A stretch of DNA of 64,000 bases from positions 2,415,846 through 2,479,845 of the forward strand of contig NZ_CP047202.1 in NCBI RefSeq assembly GCF_030408715.1. The letters are read 5' to 3'. Shown in pieces: positions 34,888 to 43,415 of this stretch (its first letter is position 1; every line of letters starts with the position of its first letter). The DNA comes from Corynebacterium confusum (GTDB lineage Bacteria > Actinomycetota > Actinomycetes > Mycobacteriales > Mycobacteriaceae). The notes below the pieces were generated by a model. That model searched no databases. It was not told where the DNA came from and saw only the letters and a program-made list of their open reading frames with translations. Made by a program: the position numbers and the translations under genes.

Positions 34888-36313
34888 TTCCTCTTCTGCG
34901 AACCCTTCCGGGGCGCTGCCCACGGTGCTGGAAAACATCGTGGCAAACCGCCGGACGCACCTGCCGGAAATCCGCAAGCGCCTCGCCCACGTGGATTTTT
35001 CCGCGCTGCCGCGCTCCGAGCGCTCGCTCTACAGGTCCCTCAAGGGCACCAACCGCTTCATCATGGAGTGCAAGTCCTCCTCGCCGTCGCTGGGGCTCAT
35101 CCGCTCGGACTACCACCCCGGGGACATGGCCCGCATCTACTCCCGCTACGCCGCGGGCATCTCGGTGCTGTGCGAGCCCGACCACTTCGGCGGGGACTAC
35201 GACCACCTGCAAACCGTCTCCCTGTCCACGCGCCTACCGGTGCTCTGCAAGGACTTCATCGTCGATCCCATCCAGGTCTACGCCGCCCGCTACTACGGGG
35301 CGGACGCCATCCTGCTCATGATGTCGATCGTCAACGACGAAGAATTCGCCGAACTCAAGGCGCTCGCGGACGAGCTCGGACTCGACGTGCTCACCGAGGC
35401 GATCACCCCGGAGGAGGTCCAGCGCGCGGAGAACTTCGGCGTCGACATCATCGGCATCAACAACCGGAACCTCCACGACCTGAGCATCGACCTGAGCCGC
35501 ACGGAGCGGCTGGCCAGCCTGGTATCCCCGGGCAAGGTCGTGGTCTCCGAGTCTGGCATCCGCGACCATGCCACGGTCCGCCGCTTGGGCGCGCACGCCA
35601 ACGCCTTCCTGGTCGGCTCCCAGCTGTCCTCGCAGCCGGACGTCGACCGCGCGGCCCGCGAGCTGGTCTACGGCACCCACAAGGTCTGCGGCCTCACCGC
35701 CCCGGAGCACGCCCAGGCGGCCCGCGCCGCCGGCGCCTGCTACGGCGGCCTCATCTTCGAGGAGGCCAGCCCCCGCAATGTTTCACGTGAAACCGCGGAA
35801 AAGATCATCACCGCCGAGCCGGGCCTCCGCTACGTGGCCGTCAGCCGCCGCGAAGACAACTTCGCCGAACTCGCCCTCCCCGGCGTCCACGCCATCCAGG
35901 TGCAGGCGCCGTACCAGGGCAGCCTGGACGCCGAGCGGGCGCTCATCGCCAAGGCCCGGGAGCACGCCGGGGGAGCGGAGGTCTGGCGCGCCGTCGCCAT
36001 GACCGACCCCGAGCACGCCGCCCTCGCCGAAGACCTCTCCCGCGAGGCCGACCTCCTGGTCCTCGACTCCGGCCACGGCGGCACCGGCCAGACCTTCCGA
36101 TGGTCGGACGTGCCCGACGCGACAAAGGAACGCAGCCTGCTCGCCGGCGGCATCGACCACACCAACCTGGCGGGCGCGCTCGAGGTTGGCACCCGCGGGC
36201 TGGACCTGAACTCCGGGCTCGAGCCCCAGCCGGGAGCCAAGGACACCGGGCTGATCGCCCGCGCCTTCCGGGTAATTCGCGCCAACACCGATGCAACCCC
36301 CGCAAACCACTAA
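34877..36313 (+). CDS. trpCF: bifunctional indole-3-glycerol phosphate synthase / phosphoribosylanthranilate isomerase
   Basis: Two consecutive TIM barrels in 478 residues. TrpC (about 1-260) has FIMECKSSSPSLG, LCKDFIVDPIQVYAAR, GINNRNLHDLSIDL and VSESGIRD. TrpF (about 265-475) begins THKVCGLTAPEHAQAA with the catalytic Cys and ends with LDSGHGGTGQTF and LAGGIDHTNL. The fusion is as in E. coli and C. glutamicum. It starts inside trpD. A parS-like site lies in the TrpF part at 35779-35794, where it encodes Val-Ser-Arg-Glu-Thr. Confidence 0.96.
   Translation: MPNNSSSANPSGALPTVLENIVANRRTHLPEIRKRLAHVDFSALPRSERSLYRSLKGTNRFIMECKSSSPSLGLIRSDYHPGDMARIYSRYAAGISVLCEPDHFGGDYDHLQTVSLSTRLPVLCKDFIVDPIQVYAARYYGADAILLMMSIVNDEEFAELKALADELGLDVLTEAITPEEVQRAENFGVDIIGINNRNLHDLSIDLSRTERLASLVSPGKVVVSESGIRDHATVRRLGAHANAFLVGSQLSSQPDVDRAARELVYGTHKVCGLTAPEHAQAARAAGACYGGLIFEEASPRNVSRETAEKIITAEPGLRYVAVSRREDNFAELALPGVHAIQVQAPYQGSLDAERALIAKAREHAGGAEVWRAVAMTDPEHAALAEDLSREADLLVLDSGHGGTGQTFRWSDVPDATKERSLLAGGIDHTNLAGALEVGTRGLDLNSGLEPQPGAKDTGLIARAFRVIRANTDATPANH
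35779..35794. other. parS-like site 3, inside trpCF
   Basis: TGTTTCACGTGAAACC, matching the symmetric consensus except at the last base. In the reading frame it encodes VSRET. Confidence 0.85.
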
Positions 36314-36358
36314 ACCCAGACCACCGCACAGAAACACACAAGACACAAGGAGATTCCC

Positions 36359-37576
36359 ATGGCGGAAGTTTCACGTGAAACCAAGAAGACGATCCTCCCG
36401 GCCTATTTCGGGGAGTTCGGCGGGCAGTTCGTGCCCGAGTCCCTAATCCCGGCCCTCGACCAGCTCGAGGCCGCCTTCGTTGAGGCGATGGACGACCCGG
36501 AGTTCCACAAGGAGCTGGCCGGCTATCTCAAGGACTACCTGGGCCGCCCGACCCCGCTGACCGAGGTGCCCAAGCTCGGCGGCAAGGCCCGGATCTTCCT
36601 CAAGCGCGAAGACCTCGTCCACGGTGGCGCCCACAAGACCAACCAGGTTATCGGCCAGGCACTGCTGGCAAAGCGCATGGGCAAGACCCGCATCATCGCG
36701 GAGACCGGCGCCGGCCAGCACGGCACCGCTACGGCTCTGGCCTGCGCGCTGCTTGACCTCGAGTGCGTGGTCTACATGGGCGCCAAGGACGTCCAGCGCC
36801 AGCAGCCCAACGTCTACCGCATGGAGCTCATGGGCGCGAAGGTCGTCCCGATCGACACCGGCTCCGGCACCCTCAAGGACGCCGTGAACGAGGCCCTACG
36901 CGATTGGACCGCCACCTTCCACGAGTCCCACTATCTGTTGGGCACCGCGGCGGGCCCGCACCCGTTCCCGACGATCGTGCGCGAATTCCACCGGGTCATC
37001 TCCACCGAGGCGAAGGCCCAGATGCTCGAGCGCACCGGCGGCCTGCCCGACCTCGTGGTGGCCTGCGTGGGCGGCGGCTCCAACGCCATCGGCATGTTCG
37101 CCGACTTCATCGATGAGGAAGGCGTGGAGCTCGTCGGCGCCGAGCCCAGCGGCGAGGGCCTGGACTCCGGCCACCACGGCGCGACCATCAACAACGGCAC
37201 CGTGGGCATCCTCCACGGCGCCCGCAGCTACCTGATGCGCAACGCGGACGGTCAGGTCGAGGAATCCTATTCCATCTCCGCCGGCCTGGACTACCCGGGC
37301 GTCGGCCCGCAGCACGCCTACCTGTCCGCCACCGGACGCGCGAAGTACGTCGGAATCACCGACGCCGAAGCCCTGCACGCCTTCCAGCTACTGAGTCAGA
37401 AGGAGGGCATCATCCCGGCCCTCGAGTCCTCCCACGCCCTGGCGTACGCACTCAAGCGCAAGGACGAGGACATCAGCATCCTCGTCTCCCTGTCCGGCCG
37501 CGGCGACAAGGACATCGATCACGTGCGCGCGACCTTAAGTGCCCACCCCGAACTGCAACTGAACCAGGAGGACTAA
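36359..37576 (+). CDS. trpB: tryptophan synthase beta subunit
   Basis: PLP enzyme joining indole and serine to make Trp. 405 residues. The PLP lysine is in [13 protein letters not shown], the phosphate loop is [12 protein letters not shown], and [13 protein letters not shown] and [11 protein letters not shown] are the usual active-site strands. ATG at 36359 after an AAGGAG site. The first codons contain a parS-like sequence (36367-36382) that encodes VSRET, an N-terminal extension before the conserved [14 protein letters not shown]. trpA follows after 2 nt. Confidence 0.97.
   Translation: MAEVSRETKKTILPAYFGEFGGQFVPESLIPALDQLEAAFVEAMDDPEFHKELAGYLKDYLGRPTPLTEVPKLGGKARIFLKREDLVHGGAHKTNQVIGQALLAKRMGKTRIIAETGAGQHGTATALACALLDLECVVYMGAKDVQRQQPNVYRMELMGAKVVPIDTGSGTLKDAVNEALRDWTATFHESHYLLGTAAGPHPFPTIVREFHRVISTEAKAQMLERTGGLPDLVVACVGGGSNAIGMFADFIDEEGVELVGAEPSGEGLDSGHHGATINNGTVGILHGARSYLMRNADGQVEESYSISAGLDYPGVGPQHAYLSATGRAKYVGITDAEALHAFQLLSQKEGIIPALESSHALAYALKRKDEDISILVSLSGRGDKDIDHVRATLSAHPELQLNQED
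36367..36382. other. parS-like site 4, inside trpB
   Basis: AGTTTCACGTGAAACC, with the full inner 14-mer GTTTCACGTGAAAC. It lies at codons 3-8 of trpB and again encodes VSRET, 588 nt from site 3. Confidence 0.85.
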
Positions 37577-37578
37577 CC

Positions 37579-38436
37579 ATGACCGACAACCGCTACGCAA
37601 AGATGTTTTCCGCCCTCGCAGAGCTCAACGAGGGGGCCTTCGTCCCCTTCATTATGCTCAGCGACCCGAACGCCGAGGACTGCCTGGACACCATCCGCGC
37701 GGTGGTAGGCGCCGGCGCCGACGCGCTCGAGCTGGGCGTGCCGTTCTCCGATCCGGTCGCGGACGGCCCGACCATCCAGGCCTCCCACATCCGCGCCCTC
37801 GACGGCGGCGCCACCGTGGATCAGGCCCTGGAAATCATCCGAACCGTCCGCGCCGAATTCCCCGAGCTGCCCATCGGCATGCTCATCTACGGCAACGTCG
37901 CCTTCACCCGCGGCCGCGACAAGTTCTACGCGGAGTTCCACGACGCTGGCGCGGATTCCATTCTGCTGCCGGACGTTCCGGTGCGGGAGGGCGAGCCGTT
38001 TGCCGAGTCCGCAAAGAAGGCCGGCATCGATCCCATCTTCATCGCCCCGGCTCGCGCTACCGATGCCACCCTGGCCGGCGTAGCGGCCCTGTCCAAGGGC
38101 TATATCTACGCCATCTCCCGCGACGGCGTGACCGGTACCGAACGCTCCTCCGAGACGCTGGGGCTCAAAGAGGTCGTGAACAACGTCGCGCGCCACGACG
38201 GCCCGCCGGTCCTGCTCGGCTTCGGCATCTCCCAGCCGGAGCACGTCCGGGATGCCATCGCCGCCGGGGCCTCCGGCGCCATCACGGGCTCCGCCATCAC
38301 CCAGATCATCAACGAGTACGTCGAGCGCACCGATCCGGACGACGAGCACTCGCCGGCCCGCGTGACCGACCGAGCAGCACTCGATGCCAAACTTAACGAG
38401 TACGTCTCCGCGATGAAGGCGGCCACCCGCCGCTAA
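37579..38436 (+). CDS. trpA: tryptophan synthase alpha subunit
   Basis: Cleaves indole-3-glycerol phosphate and channels indole to TrpB. 285 residues. The catalytic Glu is in ADALELGVPFSDPVADGP and the catalytic Asp in ILLPDVPVREGE; the phosphate loop GFGISQPEHVRDAI and ASGAITGSAI are intact. It is the last gene of the trp operon, followed by a terminator at 38485. Confidence 0.96.
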   Translation: MTDNRYAKMFSALAELNEGAFVPFIMLSDPNAEDCLDTIRAVVGAGADALELGVPFSDPVADGPTIQASHIRALDGGATVDQALEIIRTVRAEFPELPIGMLIYGNVAFTRGRDKFYAEFHDAGADSILLPDVPVREGEPFAESAKKAGIDPIFIAPARATDATLAGVAALSKGYIYAISRDGVTGTERSSETLGLKEVVNNVARHDGPPVLLGFGISQPEHVRDAIAAGASGAITGSAITQIINEYVERTDPDDEHSPARVTDRAALDAKLNEYVSAMKAATRR

Positions 38437-38484
38437 AAACAGGCCCGCGGCACCGACAAGCCAGTACTGGCAAGAAGGCACAAA

Positions 38485-38513
38485 GATCGCCGGCCCGAGA
38501 AGGACCGGCGGTC
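38485..38513 (+). terminator. intrinsic terminator of the trp operon
   Basis: GATCGCCGGCCC pairs with GGACCGGCGGTC around GAGAA (two non-Watson-Crick positions), followed by TTGT. It begins 49 nt after the trpA stop and may also serve the opposing MMPL relic. Confidence 0.7.
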
Positions 38514-38523
38514 TTGTCATTTC

Positions 38524-39200
38524 TTAGTCGCTGCGGCCACCGACTGGCCGAGCACGACCATCAGCATCGTCAGCAGCAGAAGAAGCAGGGGACTTCCCGC
38601 CCGCGTTCTTTGCTGGGCGGGCCGGCCACCAGAAGCGCTCGCCCAGCACGTAGTGGGAGACCCACCAGCCCAGGCCCAGCGCCGCGATATTGGTCAGCAG
38701 GACGGAGGCGATCATGATGGCCGGGGCCACCAAGGCCCGCAGCATGACCACGAGAGCGGCGAAGATCAGCACCAGCACGAGGGGGAAAATAACCTGCCGG
38801 TCCTCGGCCGCTGCGGTCTCCACGTCGGCAAGCTCCGCATCCGGGCCGCCCACGAGCGCCCCGTCCAGCTCGCCGCGCAGCTCGACGAAGTCGGCGCCGC
38901 TGACCTGCAGAAGGGTCCAACCATCGACGCTGCCTTGTTCGCGGCCGCTAGCGCCCAGTTGCTCAAGCTGCTCCTGCGTGCGGTCCACGTCCTGGGTGGC
39001 CACCACCGGTGGGGTGGCCGACTGATCCGGGAAGTCGCGGCTGAGTTCTTCCGCGGCGGTGCCATCCTCACTGGGGATGAGCGCCTCACCCCACTGGGAC
39101 GTCGCCTCCTTAAGGGCGGGCAGGTCCAGCGGTTCCGCGGACTTGAGGTAGACCAGCGCGGTGCTGCCGGACTCGCCGTCAGAGTTTTGGGCTGAGGCAC
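38524..39200 (-). pseudogene. MMPL-family transporter fragment
   Basis: One open frame from about 39200 to the stop at 38524 reads SGSTALVYLKSAEPLDLPAL, then VDGWTLLQVSGADFVELRGE and two membrane helices (IFPLVLVLIFAALVVMLRAL, then MIASVLLTNIAALGLGWWVS). These are the N-side periplasmic part and helices of an RND/MMPL transporter half. After HYVLG the sequence becomes a polar tail unlike the family. A start codon, the first helix and the conserved later helices are missing, and the frame emerges directly from the end of the symporter gene. It is therefore a deletion relic; the full-length family has over 700 residues. Confidence 0.65.
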
Positions 39201-39205
39201 GCGGG

Positions 39206-40444
39206 CTACGGGCGCTCCTCCTGGGCGACCGGGCGGGCGGCCTCGGCGTTAGCGGGCTCGCCCTCCGCGTTGATCTTGCCGCGGGCGAACTTGTCCACGA
39301 TCATCGCGATGGCACCGTCGCCCGTGACGTTGGCCGCGGTGCCCACGGAGTCGACGGCGATGTAGGCGGCGATCATCAGGGCGACGAGGTTGTCGTCGAA
39401 GCCCATGTTCTGGCTCAGCAGGCCGACGGCAACCATGACCGCACCGCCCGGCACGCCCGGGGCGGCAATCATGGTGATCGACAGCAGGACCATGAAGCCC
39501 ATGGCCGCGCCGAAGCTGACGTCCATGCCCGTCAGGTAGATGATGGCGAAGGCGTAAAGCATCAGCTTGATCATCGAGCCTGCGATGTGGATGGTCGCGC
39601 CCAGCGGGACCACGAAGCTGGCGACCGGCTTGGAGATATTGTTCTTCAGCGCGTTTTCCAGCGTCACCGGGATGGTGGCGGCGGAGGAGGAGGTACCGAG
39701 CGCGGTGGCGTAGGCCGGCAGCATATTCTTCAGCGCCTTGAACGGGTTCTTGCCGGTGATCGCGCCGGCGATCAGGTACTGGATAACCAGGTAGACCAGC
39801 GTCATGGCGACGGACAGCAGCAGGACCTTGCCGAAGGCGACGAGCACGTCGACGAGGTTGCCATTCATGCCCAGATCCAGGAACATGCCGAAGATATAGA
39901 ACGGCAGCAGCGGGATGACAAAGCCCCAGATGACCTTGACCACTACGTTCTCAAGCTCTTTGGTGACGTTGTACAGGTTGTCGGACTTGACTTGGGTCAT
40001 GGCCACGCCGATGCAGAACGACAGCAGGAGGGCGGTCATGACCTCGATGGGCGCGGGCATCTCTACCTCGAAGTAGGGCTCCAGCGCGCCCGCATCGATA
40101 TCAGAGACGTTCGTGTTGATGGTCTGGCCGGCCAGCATCCACGGGTAGACCAGCAGGGAAACGCCGTAGGCCAGAAGGCCCGCGATGATGGTCGAGCCCC
40201 AAGCAATGCCGGCGGTGACCCCGAGCCACTTGGCGGCACCGCGGCCGAGCGCGGCGATGGCGGGGGCGATAAGCGCGAAGATCAGGACGGGGATGAAGAA
40301 GTTAAGGAAATTGCCGAAAAGCCCGTTGAAGGTGGCAAAGACCCGGCCCAGCCATTCCGGCGCGACAAAGCTTAAGCCGATGCCCAGCACGATGGCTACG
40401 GCGATCCGAAACAACAGGTTCTGGCTCAGTGTTTTCAAATTCAT
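39206..40444 (-). CDS. dicarboxylate/amino acid:cation symporter (DAACS family)
   Basis: A 412-residue secondary transporter of the GltP/SstT fold. Diagnostic motifs are the serine-rich hairpin ALGTSSSAATIPVTLENAL, the helix 7 region IHIAGSMIKLMLYAFA, the second hairpin AAPGVPGGAVMVA and NVTGDGAIAMIVDKFA in helix 8. It should couple uptake of Glu, Asp, Ser or a dicarboxylate to Na+ or H+; substrate unresolved. A 35-nt hairpin lies in its 5' leader at 40466-40500. Confidence 0.87.
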   Translation of the reverse strand: MNLKTLSQNLLFRIAVAIVLGIGLSFVAPEWLGRVFATFNGLFGNFLNFFIPVLIFALIAPAIAALGRGAAKWLGVTAGIAWGSTIIAGLLAYGVSLLVYPWMLAGQTINTNVSDIDAGALEPYFEVEMPAPIEVMTALLLSFCIGVAMTQVKSDNLYNVTKELENVVVKVIWGFVIPLLPFYIFGMFLDLGMNGNLVDVLVAFGKVLLLSVAMTLVYLVIQYLIAGAITGKNPFKALKNMLPAYATALGTSSSAATIPVTLENALKNNISKPVASFVVPLGATIHIAGSMIKLMLYAFAIIYLTGMDVSFGAAMGFMVLLSITMIAAPGVPGGAVMVAVGLLSQNMGFDDNLVALMIAAYIAVDSVGTAANVTGDGAIAMIVDKFARGKINAEGEPANAEAARPVAQEERP

Positions 40445-40465
40445 GATGTCACTAACTATTTTTAT

Positions 40466-40500
40466 ATCCTTCGCACCGGCGGTTCGTCGGTGCGCAGGAT
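40466..40500 (-). promoter_or_regulatory. hairpin in the 5' leader of the DAACS symporter gene
   Basis: The ends ATCCT (40467-40471) and AGGAT, and inner CGCACCG (40472-40478) with CGGTGCG (40488-40494), form a stem of about 12 bp with small mismatches and a 9-nt loop. The 3' strand on the mRNA contains AAGGA, a ribosome-binding-like sequence, although it lies about 25 nt from the ATG. Confidence 0.4.
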
Positions 40501-40658
40501 GAGACTTTCAAAGACAGCGGGCCAATCACCAAATATTTTCTATAGACCGACCTGAATTAAAGTTTACCCAACGGGTATGCCCTGCCGGAAGGGGGGATAG
40601 CTAACTGTACCCGCCGACAATTGCTGCTCGCCCAGCCTAGCGGGTTAGGATATGAGGC

Positions 40659-41129
40659 ATGGTCGTTCTCGGTATTGTCATCCTCATCCTCGCCGCGGTC
40701 TTGATCGTGGTCGGAGCCCTCGCCACCGCCCGCAAACTACCGGGCAACTCGGTGGTGGGCCTGCGCGTCGAGGAGGTCCGCAAGTCCCGCGAGGCCTGGG
40801 ATGCCGCGCACGCCGTCGCCGGCCCCGTCTGGTTCCTCGGGGGAGTGGCGCTCGCCTTCGGCGGGATCGTCGCCCTGACCGCGACCGGCTGGATGTGGCT
40901 CATCCCGGTGGCGACCGCCATCATCGCCGTCATTACCCTGTCGGTGGGCGCCAACCTGGGCGCGCGTTCGGCGTTCCTGTGGGATCAGGCCAACAACGCC
41001 GACGAGGGGTGCGGCGACAGCTGCAACTGCGGCTCCGGCGGCTGCGGTAGCGACAGCCCGGCGGAAGCCGCGCCCGCGCAGATCGATCTCGACGCCGTCC
41101 GCCAGGCAGCCAACCGCGCGGATCAGTAG
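40659..41129 (+). CDS. SdpI-family membrane protein with cysteine-rich tail
   Basis: A 156-residue protein with three hydrophobic segments (about 2-22, 52-72, 76-98) and the SdpI signature RKLPGNSVVGLRVEEVRKSREAW between the first two. SdpI gives immunity to the SdpC toxin in Bacillus; corynebacterial homologues are uncharacterised. The C-terminal tail is unusual: CGDSCNCGSGGCG places four to five cysteines within 14 residues, which could bind a metal. Ends at an inverted repeat that may terminate transcription. Confidence 0.78.
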   Translation: MVVLGIVILILAAVLIVVGALATARKLPGNSVVGLRVEEVRKSREAWDAAHAVAGPVWFLGGVALAFGGIVALTATGWMWLIPVATAIIAVITLSVGANLGARSAFLWDQANNADEGCGDSCNCGSGGCGSDSPAEAAPAQIDLDAVRQAANRADQ

Positions 41130-41171
41130 CCGATCCCCGGCCAAATAGCCCGCCGCGCGCTCGACCCGCAG

Positions 41172-41215
41172 CACCCACCACTATTGTCACTGTGACGTAA
41201 TGATTGTGGTGGGTG
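41172..41215 (+). terminator. inverted repeat/terminator after the SdpI gene
   Basis: CACCCACCAC (41172-41181) pairs perfectly with GTGGTGGGTG (41206-41215), followed by ATTTTG. Its 24-nt loop contains the palindrome GTCACTGTGAC, the second copy of the motif found at 30923. Confidence 0.65.
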
Positions 41216-41312
41216 ATTTTGTCTCTCGCGTTGCCCGCGTGGGGCCCGAGCCGACGCAAGGATAGCCTGCCGTAAATAGTCTCCCCGCCGGCCGAGGGAT
41301 AGAGTAGGGGGC

Positions 41313-41681
41313 ATGACTATGAAGTGTTCGCGTCGCATGTTCCTGATCGGGACGGCCACCACCTTCGCTGGCGCCTACCTCGCCGCCTGCGGCAAGCAGG
41401 CCTCGGCGGAGATCGCCGCCACCGAGATCCCGGTCGGCTCCGCCGTCATCGTCGACAACGTGATTTTCGCCCAGCCGGAGGAGGGGCTCTTCAAGGCCTA
41501 CTCGCAAACCTGCCCCCACCAGGGCAACCCCATCACCGAGGTGGAGGGCTCCCACGTCATCTGCACCTCCCACTACACCGAGTACGACATCACCGACGGC
41601 TCGGTCGTCTCCGGGCCCGGCCGCGATCCGCTAGAAGAGATCTCCGTGGAAGACGACGGCACCACCGTAAAGACCGTCTAA
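41313..41681 (+). CDS. Rieske [2Fe-2S] lipoprotein, Tat-exported
   Basis: A 122-residue exported Rieske protein. The signal region CSRRMFLIGTATTF has a twin-arginine motif followed by AYLAAC, a lipobox, so it is probably membrane-anchored after Tat export. The cluster ligands are CPHQG (Cys and His) and CTSHYTEYD (Cys and His), spaced as in small Rieske domains. It is not the QcrA subunit, being much shorter. Its electron partner is unknown and no oxidase gene is adjacent. A parS-like site follows immediately. Confidence 0.87.
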   Translation: MTMKCSRRMFLIGTATTFAGAYLAACGKQASAEIAATEIPVGSAVIVDNVIFAQPEEGLFKAYSQTCPHQGNPITEVEGSHVICTSHYTEYDITDGSVVSGPGRDPLEEISVEDDGTTVKTV

Positions 41682-41697
41682 GGTTTCACGTGAAACC
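41682..41697. other. parS-like site 5
   Basis: GGTTTCACGTGAAACC, a perfect 16-bp palindrome with the parS core. It lies directly after the Rieske stop codon and is intergenic. Confidence 0.85.
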
Positions 41698-41735
41698 CCG
41701 CCGCCGAGGGGGAGGCGGGGCGTAAACTGCGGTAC

Positions 41736-42713
41736 ATGCTCAACGCACTGCGCCGACTAGACCCGCTCATCGTCCTGATCATCACGGCGGTGATGATCGC
41801 GATCGTCTTGCCCGCCCGGGGACAGTTTGCCGAGGTCTTCGCGGTACTCACCAACATCGCGATCGCGCTGCTCTTCTTCCTCTACGGCGCCCGGCTATCC
41901 ACCCGGGAGGCGCTCGCCGGCCTGCAGCACTGGCGGCTCCACTTGACCATCCTGGCGGCCACCTTCGTGCTGTACCCGCTCATCGGCATGGCGCTGCGGC
42001 CCCTGTCCTTCGCCGTGGGCGACGAGCTCTACCTGGGCATCCTCTACCTGACGCTGGTCCCATCCACTGTGCAGTCCTCGGTTGCCTTCACCTCCATCGC
42101 GCGCGGCAACGTGGCGGGGTCCATCGTCTCCGCCTCGCTATCCAACCTCGCCGGAGTCATCCTCACCCCGCTGCTGGTGATGCTGTGCATGGGCGCCGGG
42201 CACGGCATCCACATCGACTCCTCGGTCTTTCTGGAGATTTCCCTCCTGCTGCTCCTGCCCTTCGTCCTGGGGCAGCTGACTCGCCGCTGGGTGAAGAACT
42301 TCGCGGCCCACAAGGCCACCAAGGTGGTCGACCGCGGCTCCATCGCGATGGTGGTCTACTCCGCCTTTTCCTCCGGCGTGGTCGGTGGGATCTGGTCCGA
42401 TATCGGGGTGGGCCAGCTGCTTTTCCTCATCATCTTCGCGGTCGTGCTAGTCAGCGCCGTGTTGTGGCTGACCCGCTGGGTGAGCGCGCGGCTGGGTTTC
42501 GCGCGCCCCGACGTCATCGCCATCGAGTTCTGCGGATCGAAGAAGTCGCTGGCCACCGGCCTGCCGATGGCCTCGGTCATCTTCGCCACCGGCGGCGGGC
42601 AGCTGGGGCTGCTCATCCTACCGCTGATGATCTACCACCAGGTCCAGCTGATGGTCTGCTCGTGGCTGGCCGCCCGCTACGCCCGGCAAGACCCCGCGGC
42701 CGAGGCGCGTTAA
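41736..42713 (+). CDS. bile acid:sodium symporter (BASS) family transporter
   Basis: A 325-residue membrane protein with about ten helices. The BASS crossover motifs are present: LTLVPSTVQSSVAFTSIARGN near residue 110 and EFCGSKKSLATGLPMASVIF near 265. It resembles the YfeH/SLC10A7-like branch. The true substrate of bacterial members is usually an organic acid and cannot be read from sequence. ATG at 41736. Confidence 0.85.
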   Translation: MLNALRRLDPLIVLIITAVMIAIVLPARGQFAEVFAVLTNIAIALLFFLYGARLSTREALAGLQHWRLHLTILAATFVLYPLIGMALRPLSFAVGDELYLGILYLTLVPSTVQSSVAFTSIARGNVAGSIVSASLSNLAGVILTPLLVMLCMGAGHGIHIDSSVFLEISLLLLLPFVLGQLTRRWVKNFAAHKATKVVDRGSIAMVVYSAFSSGVVGGIWSDIGVGQLLFLIIFAVVLVSAVLWLTRWVSARLGFARPDVIAIEFCGSKKSLATGLPMASVIFATGGGQLGLLILPLMIYHQVQLMVCSWLAARYARQDPAAEAR

Positions 42714-42747
42714 ACACCGGGAAGGCTAGGCACTAAACTTGGATGCC

Positions 42748-43086
42748 ATGACTTCCGCAGAGAACTACGGCCCCGAGAAGGCGCTGCTCTACGTCAAGAC
42801 CACGCTGAGCATCCCCGGCGCCGGCACGGCCATCCACGTGGCGGAGATGCAGCAGCTCGACGCCCGCAGCTGCCGCATCCACCGGCTGATCGCACAGACC
42901 CCGGACGGGCAGATCGCCGGCGCGGTCAGCGGGGCCAAGCGCGTCGGTAGCATCGACAAGCCCAACAGCATCGTGCCGCACCCGGACACCTACGCGTCCT
43001 ACCCGGACATCGACACTGAGTACCTCGCCGCGGCGGACTTCGAGTCCCTCTGGGTCGAGGCGCAGCTGCGCTATCCGGGACTCTAA
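42748..43086 (+). CDS. hypothetical protein, 112 residues
   Basis: A small soluble protein I do not recognise. It is acidic, without signal or membrane segments: an N-terminal half with YVKTTLSIPGAGTAIHVAEMQ and a C-terminal half rich in Asp/Tyr (HPDTYASYPDIDTEYLAAADF). The ATG at 42748 is preferred over an upstream TTG. Coding bias is strong, so it is likely real. It is convergent with brnE, overlapping its end by 4 nt. Confidence 0.65.
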   Translation: MTSAENYGPEKALLYVKTTLSIPGAGTAIHVAEMQQLDARSCRIHRLIAQTPDGQIAGAVSGAKRVGSIDKPNSIVPHPDTYASYPDIDTEYLAAADFESLWVEAQLRYPGL

Positions 43087-43415
43087 AAGACGAAGTTCAC
43101 CAGCACCATGTAGACAGCGGTGCCGCCCAGGATGGACAGCCCGGACTCGCGCCGCCACAGGTGCAGGCCGGCAGTGACGGCCGCGCTCAGCAGGGCGGCC
43201 AGAATGCCGCCCGGGGCCGCAGATTGCCCGACGATGGTGTAGACAACCAAGACCACCATCACGCCGACCGGCATCGTCCGGCCCAGCACTCCGACCAGAT
43301 CGCTGCCGCGCAGCGCCCGAACGAAGCTAAAGGGAATCTGCCGCAGCAGGACCGTGACGACGCAGACGGGAATGAGCACGGCCAGGATCGCAGTTAGGCT
43401 CACGCCAGCTGGCAT
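43083..43415 (-). CDS. brnE: branched-chain amino acid exporter small subunit (AzlD/BrnE)
   Basis: A 110-residue AzlD-family protein with three or four helices, partner of AzlC/BrnF. In C. glutamicum BrnFE exports isoleucine, leucine, valine and methionine. It starts on the last base of the brnF stop (1-nt overlap), so the subunits are coupled. The lrp gene often found divergent from brnFE is not present here. Confidence 0.83.
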   Translation of the reverse strand: MPAGVSLTAILAVLIPVCVVTVLLRQIPFSFVRALRGSDLVGVLGRTMPVGVMVVLVVYTIVGQSAAPGGILAALLSAAVTAGLHLWRRESGLSILGGTAVYMVLVNFVF

